Source: Mesorhizobium sophorae
GTDB taxonomy: Bacteria; Pseudomonadota; Alphaproteobacteria; Rhizobiales; Rhizobiaceae
Assembly (NCBI RefSeq): GCF_002270415.1
Contig: NZ_NNRI01000022.1
Location: 1,302,001 to 1,366,000, forward strand
Length of the DNA: 64,000 nucleotides
Reading direction: 5' to 3'
Shown: piece after piece, positions 34,851 to 42,758 of the stretch
How the letters are laid out: each line of letters starts with the position of its first letter
Position numbering within the stretch: position 1 is the stretch's first letter
Position numbers and translations under genes: made by a program
Notes under the pieces: model-generated
What the model was told of the DNA's origin: nothing
What the model saw: only the letters and a program-made list of their open reading frames with translations
Databases searched by the model: none

Positions 34851-35335
34851 CCAACAACGAGCTGGCAAACGCGCTGCTTCAGGCCTGCCAGCAGCGCGGC
34901 ATCATGCTGGCAACGGCGGAAAGCTGCACCGGCGGCATGATCATCTCCGCGCTCACCGACATTGCCGGCTCGTCCGCCGTGGTCGATCGCGGCTTCATCA
35001 CCTATTCGAACGAAGCGAAGATGGACATGCTCGGTGTTTCCCCCGCCACGCTTGAGGAGTACGGCGCGGTTTCACGCGAGACGGCAATCGAAATGGCAAA
35101 GGGCGCGCTCGACCGTTCGCGCGCCAAGCTGACGCTCGCGGTCACCGGCATTGCCGGCCCCGGCGGCGGCTCGGCGCAAAAGCCTGTCGGCCTGGTCTGG
35201 TTCGGCGTCGGCCTGGACGGCCAGGCCGTGACCGCAGAGCGCCAACTGTTTGCCGACAATAGTCGCGATTTTATCCGCCGTGAAACAGTTGGGCATGCGC
35301 TGGAACTGGGACTGCGTGCGCTTGGCCAGCGTTAA
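34847..35335 (+). CDS. CinA-like nicotinamide-nucleotide amidohydrolase (PncC)
   Basis: The 162-residue product is the stand-alone CinA C-terminal domain, which deamidates NMN to nicotinate mononucleotide in the pyridine nucleotide salvage cycle. Motifs are LATAESCTGGMIISALTDIA with the catalytic Ser, DRGFITYSNEAKMDMLGV, and AVTGIAGPGGGSAQKPVGLV. It has no N-terminal CinA domain. It overlaps ispDF. Its TAA stop is the first triplet of an intergenic repeat. Confidence 0.9.
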   Translation: MTNNELANALLQACQQRGIMLATAESCTGGMIISALTDIAGSSAVVDRGFITYSNEAKMDMLGVSPATLEEYGAVSRETAIEMAKGALDRSRAKLTLAVTGIAGPGGGSAQKPVGLVWFGVGLDGQAVTAERQLFADNSRDFIRRETVGHALELGLRALGQR

Positions 35336-35409
35336 AGCGCGACGCGCTTAAAGTCTTTGTATTTATGCCTGTCGTTGTTTCGCTGCGCACTTTTGGGCGA
35401 CATGCATCA
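35333..35409. repeat. Intergenic palindromic repeat, family A, copy 2
   Basis: It runs from TAAAGCGCGACGCGCTTAAA to CACTTTTGGGCGACATGCAT and the following CA. The left TAA is the stop of cinA and the right TCA is the stop of the convergent COQ10-like gene, so the repeat exactly fills the gap. GCGCGACGCGC is itself a short palindrome. Confidence 0.75.
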
Positions 35410-35865
35410 GGCCGACGATGCAACACCGTAAATGACGTCGGCGCGCTTCTCGAAAGCCTCGGCGAACATGCGGAAGGCGCGATCGAACATGGTGCCCATC
35501 ACCGCGCCCAGAATGCGGCTCTTGAATTCATAATCGATGAAGAAGCGGACAATACAGCCGCCGCCATCGGGTTCGAAGCGCCAGACATTGCTTAGATATT
35601 TGAACGGGCCATCGATGTATTTCACGTCGATGGTGTTCTCGTCGGGTTTCAGCAGCACCTGCGTGGTGAAGGTTTCGCGGATCGCCTTGTAGCCGATGCT
35701 CATGTCGGCGACGAGAACGGTGCGTCCGTCACGCTCCTTGCGCGAGCGCACCGTCAGCGCTTCGCAAAGCGGCAGGAACTGCGGATAGGCCTCGATATCG
35801 GCAACCAGTGCGAACATCTGTTGCGGCGTATGGGCAACCCGGCGGGTGGCTTCGAATTTCGGCAT
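35407..35865 (-). CDS. COQ10/RatA-type START-domain protein
   Basis: The 152-residue product begins MPKFEATRRVAHTPQQMFAL and belongs to the polyketide-cyclase/START superfamily, COQ10-like branch. Visible features are VADIEAYPQFLPLCEALTV, the YKAIRETFTTQVLL segment and DGPFKYLSNVWRFEPD with FFIDYEFKSRILG. Members bind ubiquinone or other lipids and support respiratory function; the RatA name comes from an E. coli relative. It is last on the minus strand after lipA. Its stop codon belongs to the intergenic repeat. Confidence 0.85.
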   Translation of the reverse strand: MPKFEATRRVAHTPQQMFALVADIEAYPQFLPLCEALTVRSRKERDGRTVLVADMSIGYKAIRETFTTQVLLKPDENTIDVKYIDGPFKYLSNVWRFEPDGGGCIVRFFIDYEFKSRILGAVMGTMFDRAFRMFAEAFEKRADVIYGVASSA

Positions 35866-35874
35866 GAACCGGCC

Positions 35875-35981
35875 CTAAAGCGCGTTGCGTTGAAACGGAT
35901 TCATGCGACGCGCTTTGGATTCCTTGTTTTTATGCATGTCGTTCTCCCAAAACCGAGGTCACTTTTGGGCGACATGCATTA
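35875..35981. repeat. Intergenic palindromic repeat, family A, copy 3 (full length)
   Basis: It has two parts. The first pairs AAAGCGCGTTGCGTTGAAAC with the ATGCGACGCGCTTT that follows. The second runs from TTTATGCATGTCGTTCTCCC through CCAAAACCGAGGTCACTTTT to GGGCGACATGCATTA. The terminal TTA gives the TAA stop of lipA on the minus strand. Confidence 0.75.
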
Positions 35982-36992
35982 GAGCGATTTCTTGAGAAGC
36001 GCTTCCCGCGCCGCACGCAGCCTAGCGAAATCGTCGCCGGCGTGGTGCGACGAGCGCGTCAGCGGGCTCGACGCCACCAGCAGAAAACCCTTGGTCCGGC
36101 CGATCGTCTCGAAGGATTTGAATTCCTCCGGGGTGACGAAGCGGATCACCGGATGGTGCTTCTTGGACGGCTGCAGATACTGGCCGATGGTCATGAAGTC
36201 GACATTGGCCGAGCGCAGATCATCCATCAATTGCAGGATTTCATTCCGCTCTTCGCCCAGACCCACCATGATGCCGGACTTGGTGAAGATCGACGGGTCG
36301 AGTTCCTTGACCCGCTGCAACAGCCGGATTGAATGGAAATAGCGAGCGCCCGGACGAACGGTCAGATAGTTCGACGGCACGGTCTCGAGATTGTGGTTGA
36401 AGACGTCGGGCTTGGCCGCCACGACAATCTCCAGCGCGCCTTCCTTGCGCAGGAAATCGGGCGTCAGGATTTCGATCGTCGTCAACGGCGTCGCCGCCCT
36501 AATGGCGCGGATGACCTCGGCAAAATGCTGCGCACCGCCATCGGCGAGATCATCGCGGTCGACCGAGGTGATGACGACGTGGGTCAGGCCCATCTGCTTG
36601 ACCGCGTGCGCGACGCGGGCCGGTTCATCGGGATCGAGTGCGGTCGGGATGCCGGTGGCGACATTGCAGAACGCGCAGGCGCGTGTGCAGATCTCGCCCA
36701 TGATCATGAAGGTGGCGTGCTTCTTCTCCCAGCACTCGCCGATGTTGGGGCAGCCGGCCTCTTCGCAGACGGTCACCAGCTTGTGCGACTTCACGATCTC
36801 GCGGGTCTCGGCATAGCCCCTCGAGACCGGCGCCTTGACGCGGATCCAGTCGGGCTTGCGCAGCACGTCCTGATCGGGCTTGTGCGCCTTTTCCGGGTGC
36901 CGCAAGCGCGGTGCGTTGGCAATCGTATCGAGGACAGTGACCATCTGGAAACCTGGTTTGTTCGCGACAGCCAGTCCGGCTTTCGCTGTCAT
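35979..36992 (-). CDS. lipA: Lipoyl synthase
   Basis: The 337-residue radical-SAM enzyme inserts sulphur into octanoyl-carrier proteins to make lipoyl groups. The auxiliary cluster motif is CEEAGCPNIGECW and the radical-SAM motif is CTRACAFCNV, both complete. The C-terminal SSPLTRSSHHAGDDF carries the conserved Ser ligand. The start could instead be the ATG at 36944 (MVTVLDT...), giving 321 residues as in many rhizobial homologues. It lies in the same gene block as lpdA and pdhABC, whose E2 and E1 beta need lipoylation. Confidence 0.95.
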   Translation of the reverse strand: MTAKAGLAVANKPGFQMVTVLDTIANAPRLRHPEKAHKPDQDVLRKPDWIRVKAPVSRGYAETREIVKSHKLVTVCEEAGCPNIGECWEKKHATFMIMGEICTRACAFCNVATGIPTALDPDEPARVAHAVKQMGLTHVVITSVDRDDLADGGAQHFAEVIRAIRAATPLTTIEILTPDFLRKEGALEIVVAAKPDVFNHNLETVPSNYLTVRPGARYFHSIRLLQRVKELDPSIFTKSGIMVGLGEERNEILQLMDDLRSANVDFMTIGQYLQPSKKHHPVIRFVTPEEFKSFETIGRTKGFLLVASSPLTRSSHHAGDDFARLRAAREALLKKSL

Positions 36993-37021
36993 AACGTCAT
37001 CTAAGACTTTTCAACCCAAAG

Positions 37022-37059
37022 AAAAAGGCCGCCGCAGTGCATGCCGCGGCAGCCCTTTT
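37022..37059 (-). terminator. Rho-independent terminator downstream of the GlsB-like gene
   Basis: AAAAAGGCCGCCGC (37022-37035) faces GCGGCAGCCCTTTT (about 37046-37059) with near-perfect pairing. On the minus strand the stem ends in CCTTTTTCTTT, so it should terminate transcription from the GlsB-like gene and insulate lipA. Confidence 0.7.
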
Positions 37060-37082
37060 CGCATAGCAGCTGTTCAACGATA

Positions 37083-37340
37083 TTAACGGCGCACCAGGCG
37101 TCCGACCCAGATCAGCAGGCAGGCGCCGATAAAGCCGGTGATCAGATAGGCGGTCCAGCCGATGCCGAAGACACCGACGTTGAGCGCCTGCAGGATGGCG
37201 TTCAGCACGATCGCACCGACGATGCCCAGAACAATATTCATGAAGATCCCGGTGTTGCTCTTCATGACCATTTCGGCGAGCCAGCCTGCCAGGCCGCCGA
37301 TAATGATTGCTGCTATCCAACCGACGCCATTCAAGTGCAT
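37083..37340 (-). CDS. GlsB/YeaQ/YmgE-family small membrane protein
   Basis: The ATG at 37340 follows a strong AAGGAGAGGG Shine-Dalgarno, giving 85 residues. Three hydrophobic segments contain the glycine-rich family signature: GWIAAIIIGGLAGWLAEMVM, then GIFMNIVLGIVGAIVLNAIL and WTAYLITGFIGACLLIWVGR. These transglycosylase-associated (PF04226-type) proteins are stress-induced in many bacteria; the molecular function is unknown. It lies between lpdA and lipA on the same strand, with a terminator after it. Confidence 0.87.
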   Translation of the reverse strand: MHLNGVGWIAAIIIGGLAGWLAEMVMKSNTGIFMNIVLGIVGAIVLNAILQALNVGVFGIGWTAYLITGFIGACLLIWVGRLVRR

Positions 37341-37430
37341 ATGCCCTCTCCTTGTGTGATGGGTGAAAATGCATCCGCAAACGAACATCCTTGCCGCCGG
37401 GTTCCATCGACTACCCGCGGGCCTGATTTA

Positions 37431-38876
37431 TCACGCGTTCAGCGCGCGGCCATAGGCGTCGAGCACGCTTTCCTTCATCATCTCCGAGAGCGTCGGATGC
37501 GGGAAGATGGTGTGCATCAGCTCTTCCTCGGTCGTCTCCAGGTTCATCGCCACGACAAAGCCTTGGATCAGTTCGGTCACCTCGGCGCCGACCAAATGCG
37601 CGCCGAGCAGCTGACCTGTCTTCTTGTCGAAGATGGTCTTCACGAAGCCCTGGTCCTCGCCAAGCGCAATGGCCTTGCCGTTGGCGGCGAACTGGAACCT
37701 TCCGACCCGGATATCCCAGCCTTCGGCCTTGGCCTTGGCCTCCGTCAGGCCGACGGAGGCGACCTGCGGATTGCAGTAGGTGCAGCCCGGAATCTTGAGC
37801 TTGTCGGTGGCATGCACGCCGGGAAAGTTGGCAATCTTTTCGACGCACACTACGCCCTCGTGCTCTGCCTTGTGGGCAAGCATCGGCGGGCCGGCGACAT
37901 CGCCGATGGCATAAATGCCGGGCACATTGGTTTTGCCGTAGCCGTCGATGACAATACAGCCCCGGTCAGTCTTCACGCCCAGCGCCTCAAGCCCGAGGTT
38001 TTCGATGTTGCCCTGCACGCCGACGGCCGAGATCATGCGGTCGGCGGTGATCTTCTCGACTTTGCCGTCCTTCATCTCGACATGCGCGGTGACCGAATTC
38101 GCGCCCTTCTCGACCTTGGTTACCTTGGCCTCGAGAATGATCTTCATGCCTTGCTTCTCGAACTGCTTTTGCGCGAATTTCGAGACTTCGGCGTCCTCGA
38201 CCGGCATCACCGCAGGCAGGAGTTCGACAACCGTCACTTCGGCGCCCATGGTGCGGTAGAAGGAGGCGAATTCGATGCCGATGGCGCCTGAACCCATGAC
38301 CAGCAGCGATTTCGGCATCTCCTTCGGCACCATGGCTTCGAAGTAGGTCCAGATCAGCTTGCCATCCGGCTCGATGCCGGGCAGCGCGCGCGGCCGGGCG
38401 CCGGTCGCCAGAATGATGTGCTTGGCGGTGTAGGTGCCCTCACCCTTGACGCCTTTCGGCACCGGCGGCTGCGGCTCCATCGGCGTCTTGGCCGTCTTGG
38501 ACACGACGATCTCACCCGGCTTCGAGAGCTTGGCTTCGCCCCAGATCACGTCGACCTTGTTCTTCTTCATCAGGAAGGCAACGCCGCCATTGAGTCGCAG
38601 CGAGACTTTTCGCGAACGGTCGACCACGGCAGAAGTGTCGACGCTGACCTTGCCGTCGAGCTTCAGCCCGTAATCCTTCAGGTGATCCGAATAGTGCATG
38701 ATCTCGGCCGAGCGCAGCAGCGCCTTGGTCGGGATGCAACCCCAGTTGAGGCAGATGCCGCCGAGATGCTCGCGCTCGACGATCGCCGTCTTAAAGCCAA
38801 GCTGGGCGGAACGCACCGCCGTGACATAGCCGCCCGGGCCGGAGCCGATGATGATGACGTCGTAGTTCTCAGCCAC
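37431..38876 (-). CDS. lpdA: Dihydrolipoyl dehydrogenase (E3)
   Basis: The 481-residue flavoprotein reoxidises dihydrolipoamide in the pyruvate dehydrogenase complex. Motifs are VIIIGSGPGGYVTAVRSAQL for FAD, GGICLNWGCIPTKALL with the redox-active Cys pair, LVMGSGAIGIEFASFYRTMG for NAD and AHLVGAEVTELI near the C-terminus; the catalytic His-Glu pair lies in HTIFPHPTLSE. It lies downstream of pdhC, separated by a membrane protein gene and a frameshifted SGNH hydrolase. Confidence 0.95.
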   Translation of the reverse strand: MAENYDVIIIGSGPGGYVTAVRSAQLGFKTAIVEREHLGGICLNWGCIPTKALLRSAEIMHYSDHLKDYGLKLDGKVSVDTSAVVDRSRKVSLRLNGGVAFLMKKNKVDVIWGEAKLSKPGEIVVSKTAKTPMEPQPPVPKGVKGEGTYTAKHIILATGARPRALPGIEPDGKLIWTYFEAMVPKEMPKSLLVMGSGAIGIEFASFYRTMGAEVTVVELLPAVMPVEDAEVSKFAQKQFEKQGMKIILEAKVTKVEKGANSVTAHVEMKDGKVEKITADRMISAVGVQGNIENLGLEALGVKTDRGCIVIDGYGKTNVPGIYAIGDVAGPPMLAHKAEHEGVVCVEKIANFPGVHATDKLKIPGCTYCNPQVASVGLTEAKAKAEGWDIRVGRFQFAANGKAIALGEDQGFVKTIFDKKTGQLLGAHLVGAEVTELIQGFVVAMNLETTEEELMHTIFPHPTLSEMMKESVLDAYGRALNA

Positions 38877-38891
38877 GATTTTCTCCTTGAT

Positions 38892-39529
38892 TCACGATTC
38901 CAGCATGCCGCGCACGAGGGGCGCTAACGCCTCGCCGATGTTGCGCGTATTTTCGGCATCGAGATGGACGCCGTCGAGCGGTGTACATCTAGCGACGCTC
39001 GCTGCATCAAAAAAGCCGCAGCCCATCTCGTTGGCGGCGGTTTGATAAAAGCGGCGAGCTTGGGCGACTCGATTGCACCCGTTCCCAACATTTCGGCGTA
39101 GTCCACCTTGCGGGTTTCCACGATATGCGGTGGCGCAACCAGGATAATCCTGGGGGCGGCACCGCCGAATGGATAGGCGTGCCCCCTCACGATTTCGACG
39201 AGGCGTCGCATGCCATAGGACGCTATGACTGCGCTGCCATGAATCGACGGCTTCATGTCGTTGGAGCCAAGCATGATGACGATCAGATCGATCGGCGAAT
39301 GCGTGCTCAGGATCGTCGGCAATATCCGGGCACCGTTTCGGTCCGCGCCCGACAAGAAGTCGTCGTAGGCCGTGGTGCGGCCGCCCAGTCCCTCGGCAAT
39401 GACGTGGAAGCTCGGTCCGAGCGCTCTCGCCAGTGTGGTTGGCCACTGGTCTTCATGTTCATGTCGACCCAAAGTCTCCGGGTCGTGTCCCCAGGTCAGC
39501 GAATCGCCGTAGCACAGAACTGTCTTCAT
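38892..39529 (-). pseudogene. SGNH/GDSL hydrolase, frameshifted near 39053
   Basis: Starting at ATG 39529, the frame reads MKTVLCYGDSLTWGHDPETL (GDS block with the catalytic Ser), then GLGGRTTAYDD and IMLGSNDMKPSIHGSA, as in arylesterase-like SGNH hydrolases. It stays in register to IESPKLAAF near 39050. The expected continuation FYQTAANEMGCGFFDAASVA and the catalytic block CTPLDGVHLDAENTRNIGEA occur in the next frame, ending at 38892. Restoring one C (GCCGC to GCCCGC) would give the family sequence SPKLARFYQTAANE. It is either a fresh pseudogene or a sequencing error; the uninterrupted product would be ~212 residues. It overlaps the membrane protein gene by ATGA. Confidence 0.75.
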
Positions 39530-39948
39530 GCACCCACACCCACCTGTGCCTTGATCAAACCGCGTCTTACCCGCCAGCTCACGAACAGCCAGTGAAGAAT
39601 GATCGTCACCAGCCCCGGCAGGCCAAAGCCGACCACCATGGGAATGTCCTTCTTCACCACCGCGGCACCGCTGTCGGCGTAGAGGACAAGCGCGACCAGC
39701 AGGGCAAGCAACACCGCAAACACGATCAGCAGCCACTTACCCGTCCTGGCCACCGCCGCGACCGGATCCGTCATGAACTGCGCCACGAAGAAGACGAAGG
39801 TAACCATGAAGGTCACCAGCACCGAGAACATGAAAACGAGGATGTATTCTTCCTCGGCGCCAGTGGCGATGGCCAACCACTGCGCGACCAGCCCGCCGGC
39901 CAAACCGGAAAGAATGAGAGCGAAAAGGCTGGTGAAGAATGTCCGCAC
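39526..39948 (-). CDS. Four-helix membrane protein of unknown function in the pdh-lpd gene block
   Basis: The 140-residue product has four clear hydrophobic helices: FTSLFALILSGLAGGLVAQ, YILVFMFSVLVTFMVTFVFF, LLIVFAVLLALLVALVLYAD and VVGFGLPGLVTIILHWLFVS. The C-terminus is basic and probably cytoplasmic. I recognise no named family. It begins 14 bases after the pdhC stop and overlaps the SGNH hydrolase gene by four bases, so it is co-transcribed with the pyruvate dehydrogenase genes. Whether that placement has functional meaning is unknown. Confidence 0.75.
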   Translation of the reverse strand: MRTFFTSLFALILSGLAGGLVAQWLAIATGAEEEYILVFMFSVLVTFMVTFVFFVAQFMTDPVAAVARTGKWLLIVFAVLLALLVALVLYADSGAAVVKKDIPMVVGFGLPGLVTIILHWLFVSWRVRRGLIKAQVGVGA

Positions 39949-39962
39949 CGCCCTTTCCCTTC

Positions 39963-41339
39963 CTAGACCAGCATGCCCATCGGGTTCTCGATCAGGCGTT
40001 TGAAGGCAACCAGCAGTTCGGCCCCCAGCGCACCATCGACGGCGCGATGGTCGGTCGACAGCGTCACCGACATCACGGTGGCTATCTTGATCTCGCCGTT
40101 CTTGACCACCGCCCGCTCTTCACCGGCGCCGACCGCCAGGATCGTCGCATGCGGCGGGTTGATCACCGCGGCAAAGTCCTTGATGCCGAACATGCCGAGG
40201 TTGGACACCGCCGTGGTGCCGCCCTGATACTCTTCCGGCTTCAGCTTGCGGCTGCGCGCCCGGCTGGCCAGGTCCTTCATCTCGGTGGAGATGGTCGACA
40301 GCGTCTTTTCGTCCGCCTTGCGGATGATCGGCGTGATCAGACCACCGGGGATCGACACCGCAACGCCGACATCAGCATGCTTGTGCTTGACCATGGCGCT
40401 TTCGGTCCACGATGCATTGGCATCCGGCACCGCCTTCAGCGCCAGCGCCATTGCCTTGATCACCATGTCGTTGACCGACAGCTTGTAGGCCGGCACGTCA
40501 CCCTTTTCAGTCTTCTTGACTGGGGCTGCCGCATTGATCTGCGTGCGCAATGCCAAGAGCGCATCGAGTTCGCAGTCGAGTGTCAGGTAGAAATGCGGGA
40601 TGGTCGTCTTGGCCTCGACTAGGCGGCGCGCGATGGTCTTGCGCATATTGTCGTGCGGGACGAGTTCGTAGGAGCCTTGCTCGAACAGTTTCAGCACCTG
40701 CTCGTCCGACATCGCCTTCACCGGCGCGGCGGCAGCAGCCGCAGCCGCCGGAGCACCCGCTGGCGCTGCCTTGGCGGCAGGCTTGACGCCGCCACCGGCA
40801 ATCGCCGCATCGACATCGGCTTTCACCACGCGGCCATGCGGGCCGGTGCCGGTCACGGCAGACACATCGACACCGGCTTCGCTGGCGATGCGGCGGGCGA
40901 GCGGCGACGCAAAGGTGCGCTCGCCAGAGGCATGGCCGTTGGCGGCCGGAGCCGCTACTGCCTTGGATGCGGGCGCAGGCTCGGCCTTTGGCGCCTCAGC
41001 CCTTGGTGCTTCCGCCTTAGGTGCCTCCGTTTTCGGGGCTTCCGCTTTCGCTGGCGCAGCAGCGCCACCGCTGTTCGCAGCGGCGCCGGCGTCTTCGCCT
41101 TCGGCAGCGAGCACGGCGATCAGCGCATTGACCTTGACGCCTTCTGTGCCGGCCGGAACGACAAGCTTTGCAACCGTGCCCTCGTCGACAGCTTCGACTT
41201 CCATTGTTGCCTTGTCGGTCTCGATCTCAGCAATGACATCGCCGGGCGAAACCTTGTCGCCCTCCTTGACCAGCCACTTTGACAGATTGCCCTCTTCCAT
41301 CGTGGGCGACAGGGCCGGCATGGTGATGTTGATTGGCAT
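39963..41339 (-). CDS. pdhC: Pyruvate dehydrogenase E2, dihydrolipoamide acetyltransferase
   Basis: The 458-residue core enzyme has a lipoyl domain at residues 1-80 with the lipoylated Lys in IETDKATMEVEAVDEG. An Ala/Pro/Lys/Glu linker with repeated EAPKAEAPRAEAPKAEP units follows, then a peripheral subunit-binding domain (FASPLARRIASEAGVDVSAV, GPHGRVVKADVDA) and the catalytic domain ending with STDHRAVDGALGAELLVAFK (His and Asp of the acetyltransferase). It begins 18 bp after the pdhB stop. Confidence 0.95.
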   Translation of the reverse strand: MPINITMPALSPTMEEGNLSKWLVKEGDKVSPGDVIAEIETDKATMEVEAVDEGTVAKLVVPAGTEGVKVNALIAVLAAEGEDAGAAANSGGAAAPAKAEAPKTEAPKAEAPRAEAPKAEPAPASKAVAAPAANGHASGERTFASPLARRIASEAGVDVSAVTGTGPHGRVVKADVDAAIAGGGVKPAAKAAPAGAPAAAAAAAAPVKAMSDEQVLKLFEQGSYELVPHDNMRKTIARRLVEAKTTIPHFYLTLDCELDALLALRTQINAAAPVKKTEKGDVPAYKLSVNDMVIKAMALALKAVPDANASWTESAMVKHKHADVGVAVSIPGGLITPIIRKADEKTLSTISTEMKDLASRARSRKLKPEEYQGGTTAVSNLGMFGIKDFAAVINPPHATILAVGAGEERAVVKNGEIKIATVMSVTLSTDHRAVDGALGAELLVAFKRLIENPMGMLV

Positions 41340-41357
41340 TTTGTCCTCCCGCCCGGT

Positions 41358-42743
41358 TCAGCGATACGTGACGGCTTTAACCGCCTCGATGACCTCGCCG
41401 ACATTCGGCAACGCCAGCTTTTCGAGGTTCGCCGCATAGGGCATCGGCACGTCTTTGCCGGCAATGGTGATGACCGGGGCGTCAAGGAAATCGAAGGCTC
41501 GCTGCGACACCTGGTTGGCGATGTGATCGCCGACCGAGCTCTGCGGATATCCCTCTTCCACGACGATCAACCGGTTGGTCTTCTTGACCGAGGCGACGAC
41601 CGTGTCGAGGTCGAGCGGGCGGATGGTCCTGAGGTCGATGATCTCGGCGTCGATGCCCATGCCGCGCAGCTCGGATTCAGCCTTGACCGCATAGGTCATG
41701 CCGATGCCGAAGGAGACGATGGTGACGTCCTTGCCGGTCTTGTGGATGCGCGCCTTGCCGATCGGCAGCACGAAATCATCCAGCTTCGGCACGTCGAAGG
41801 AATGACCGTAGAGGATTTCGTTCTCGAGGAAGATAACCGGATTGGGATCGCGGATCGCCGCCTTGAGCAGGCCCTTGGCGTCGGCAGCGGTGTAGGGCAT
41901 CACGACCTTGAGGCCGGGAATGTGGCTGTACCAAGCGGCATAGCACTGTGAATGCTGAGCTGCGACGCGAGCGGCGGCGCCGTTCGGTCCACGGAACACG
42001 ATCGGCGCGCCCATCTGGCCGCCCGACATATAGAGCGTCTTGGCAGCCGAGTTGATGATCTGGTCGATCGCCTGCATGGCGAAGTTGAAGGTCATAAACT
42101 CGACGATCGGCTTCAAACCGGCCATCGCCGCGCCGACGCCGACGCCGGCAAAGCCATGCTCGGTGATCGGCGTGTCGACGACGCGCCGCGGCCCGAACTC
42201 CTGCAGCAGTCCCTGCGTGATCTTGTAGGCGCCCTGGTATTCGGCAACTTCCTCGCCCATGACGAAGACATCGCCGTCGCGGCGCATTTCCTCGGCCATC
42301 GCATCACGCAGCGCTTCGCGCACCGTGGTCGAGACCATTTCCGTCCCGGCCGGAACATCCGGATCGGCGGCGATTTCCGTCTTCGGGGCGGCTGCGACCG
42401 GTGCTGAGGCCTCGCTTTTGGCTGCCGCCGGCGCAGGCGCCGCTGTTTCAGCCTTCGGGGGTTCTTCGCCGATGCCTTCGCCGGCCTTGTCGACATCTTC
42501 GCCGTCAACCGCGAGTACGGCGATCACTGCATTGACCTTGACGCCTTCGGTGCCGGCAGGAACCACGATCTTGGCAAGGGTGCCTTCATCGACGGCTTCG
42601 ACTTCCATCGTCGCCTTGTCGGTTTCGATCTCGGCGATGACGTCACCGGCGACGACCTTGTCGCCCTCGTTCTTCAACCACTTGGAAAGATTGCCCTCTT
42701 CCATGGTCGGCGAGAGAGCGGGCATGAGAATTTCGATCGGCAT
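41358..42743 (-). CDS. pdhB: Pyruvate dehydrogenase E1 beta with N-terminal lipoyl domain
   Basis: The 461-residue product carries an extra N-terminal lipoyl domain (MPIEILMPALSPTMEEGNLS, Lys in ETDKATMEVEA) and an Ala/Glu/Lys linker. The E1 beta transketolase-like body starts near residue 135 (TTVREALRDAMAEEMRRDGD, GAYKITQGLLQEFGPRRVVD, ITEHGFAGVGVGAAMAGLKP). The lipoyl domain is nearly the same as that of pdhC. This fused E1 beta is a rhizobial and alphaproteobacterial trait. It begins 15 bp after the pdhA stop. Confidence 0.95.
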   Translation of the reverse strand: MPIEILMPALSPTMEEGNLSKWLKNEGDKVVAGDVIAEIETDKATMEVEAVDEGTLAKIVVPAGTEGVKVNAVIAVLAVDGEDVDKAGEGIGEEPPKAETAAPAPAAAKSEASAPVAAAPKTEIAADPDVPAGTEMVSTTVREALRDAMAEEMRRDGDVFVMGEEVAEYQGAYKITQGLLQEFGPRRVVDTPITEHGFAGVGVGAAMAGLKPIVEFMTFNFAMQAIDQIINSAAKTLYMSGGQMGAPIVFRGPNGAAARVAAQHSQCYAAWYSHIPGLKVVMPYTAADAKGLLKAAIRDPNPVIFLENEILYGHSFDVPKLDDFVLPIGKARIHKTGKDVTIVSFGIGMTYAVKAESELRGMGIDAEIIDLRTIRPLDLDTVVASVKKTNRLIVVEEGYPQSSVGDHIANQVSQRAFDFLDAPVITIAGKDVPMPYAANLEKLALPNVGEVIEAVKAVTYR

Positions 42744-42758
42744 GTCCTTGCCCTCCCG

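Noticed and set aside
40970..41060. Short tandem repeats that could suggest a CRISPR-like array
   Set aside because: They are in-frame EAPKAEP-type linker repeats of pdhC with no spacers.
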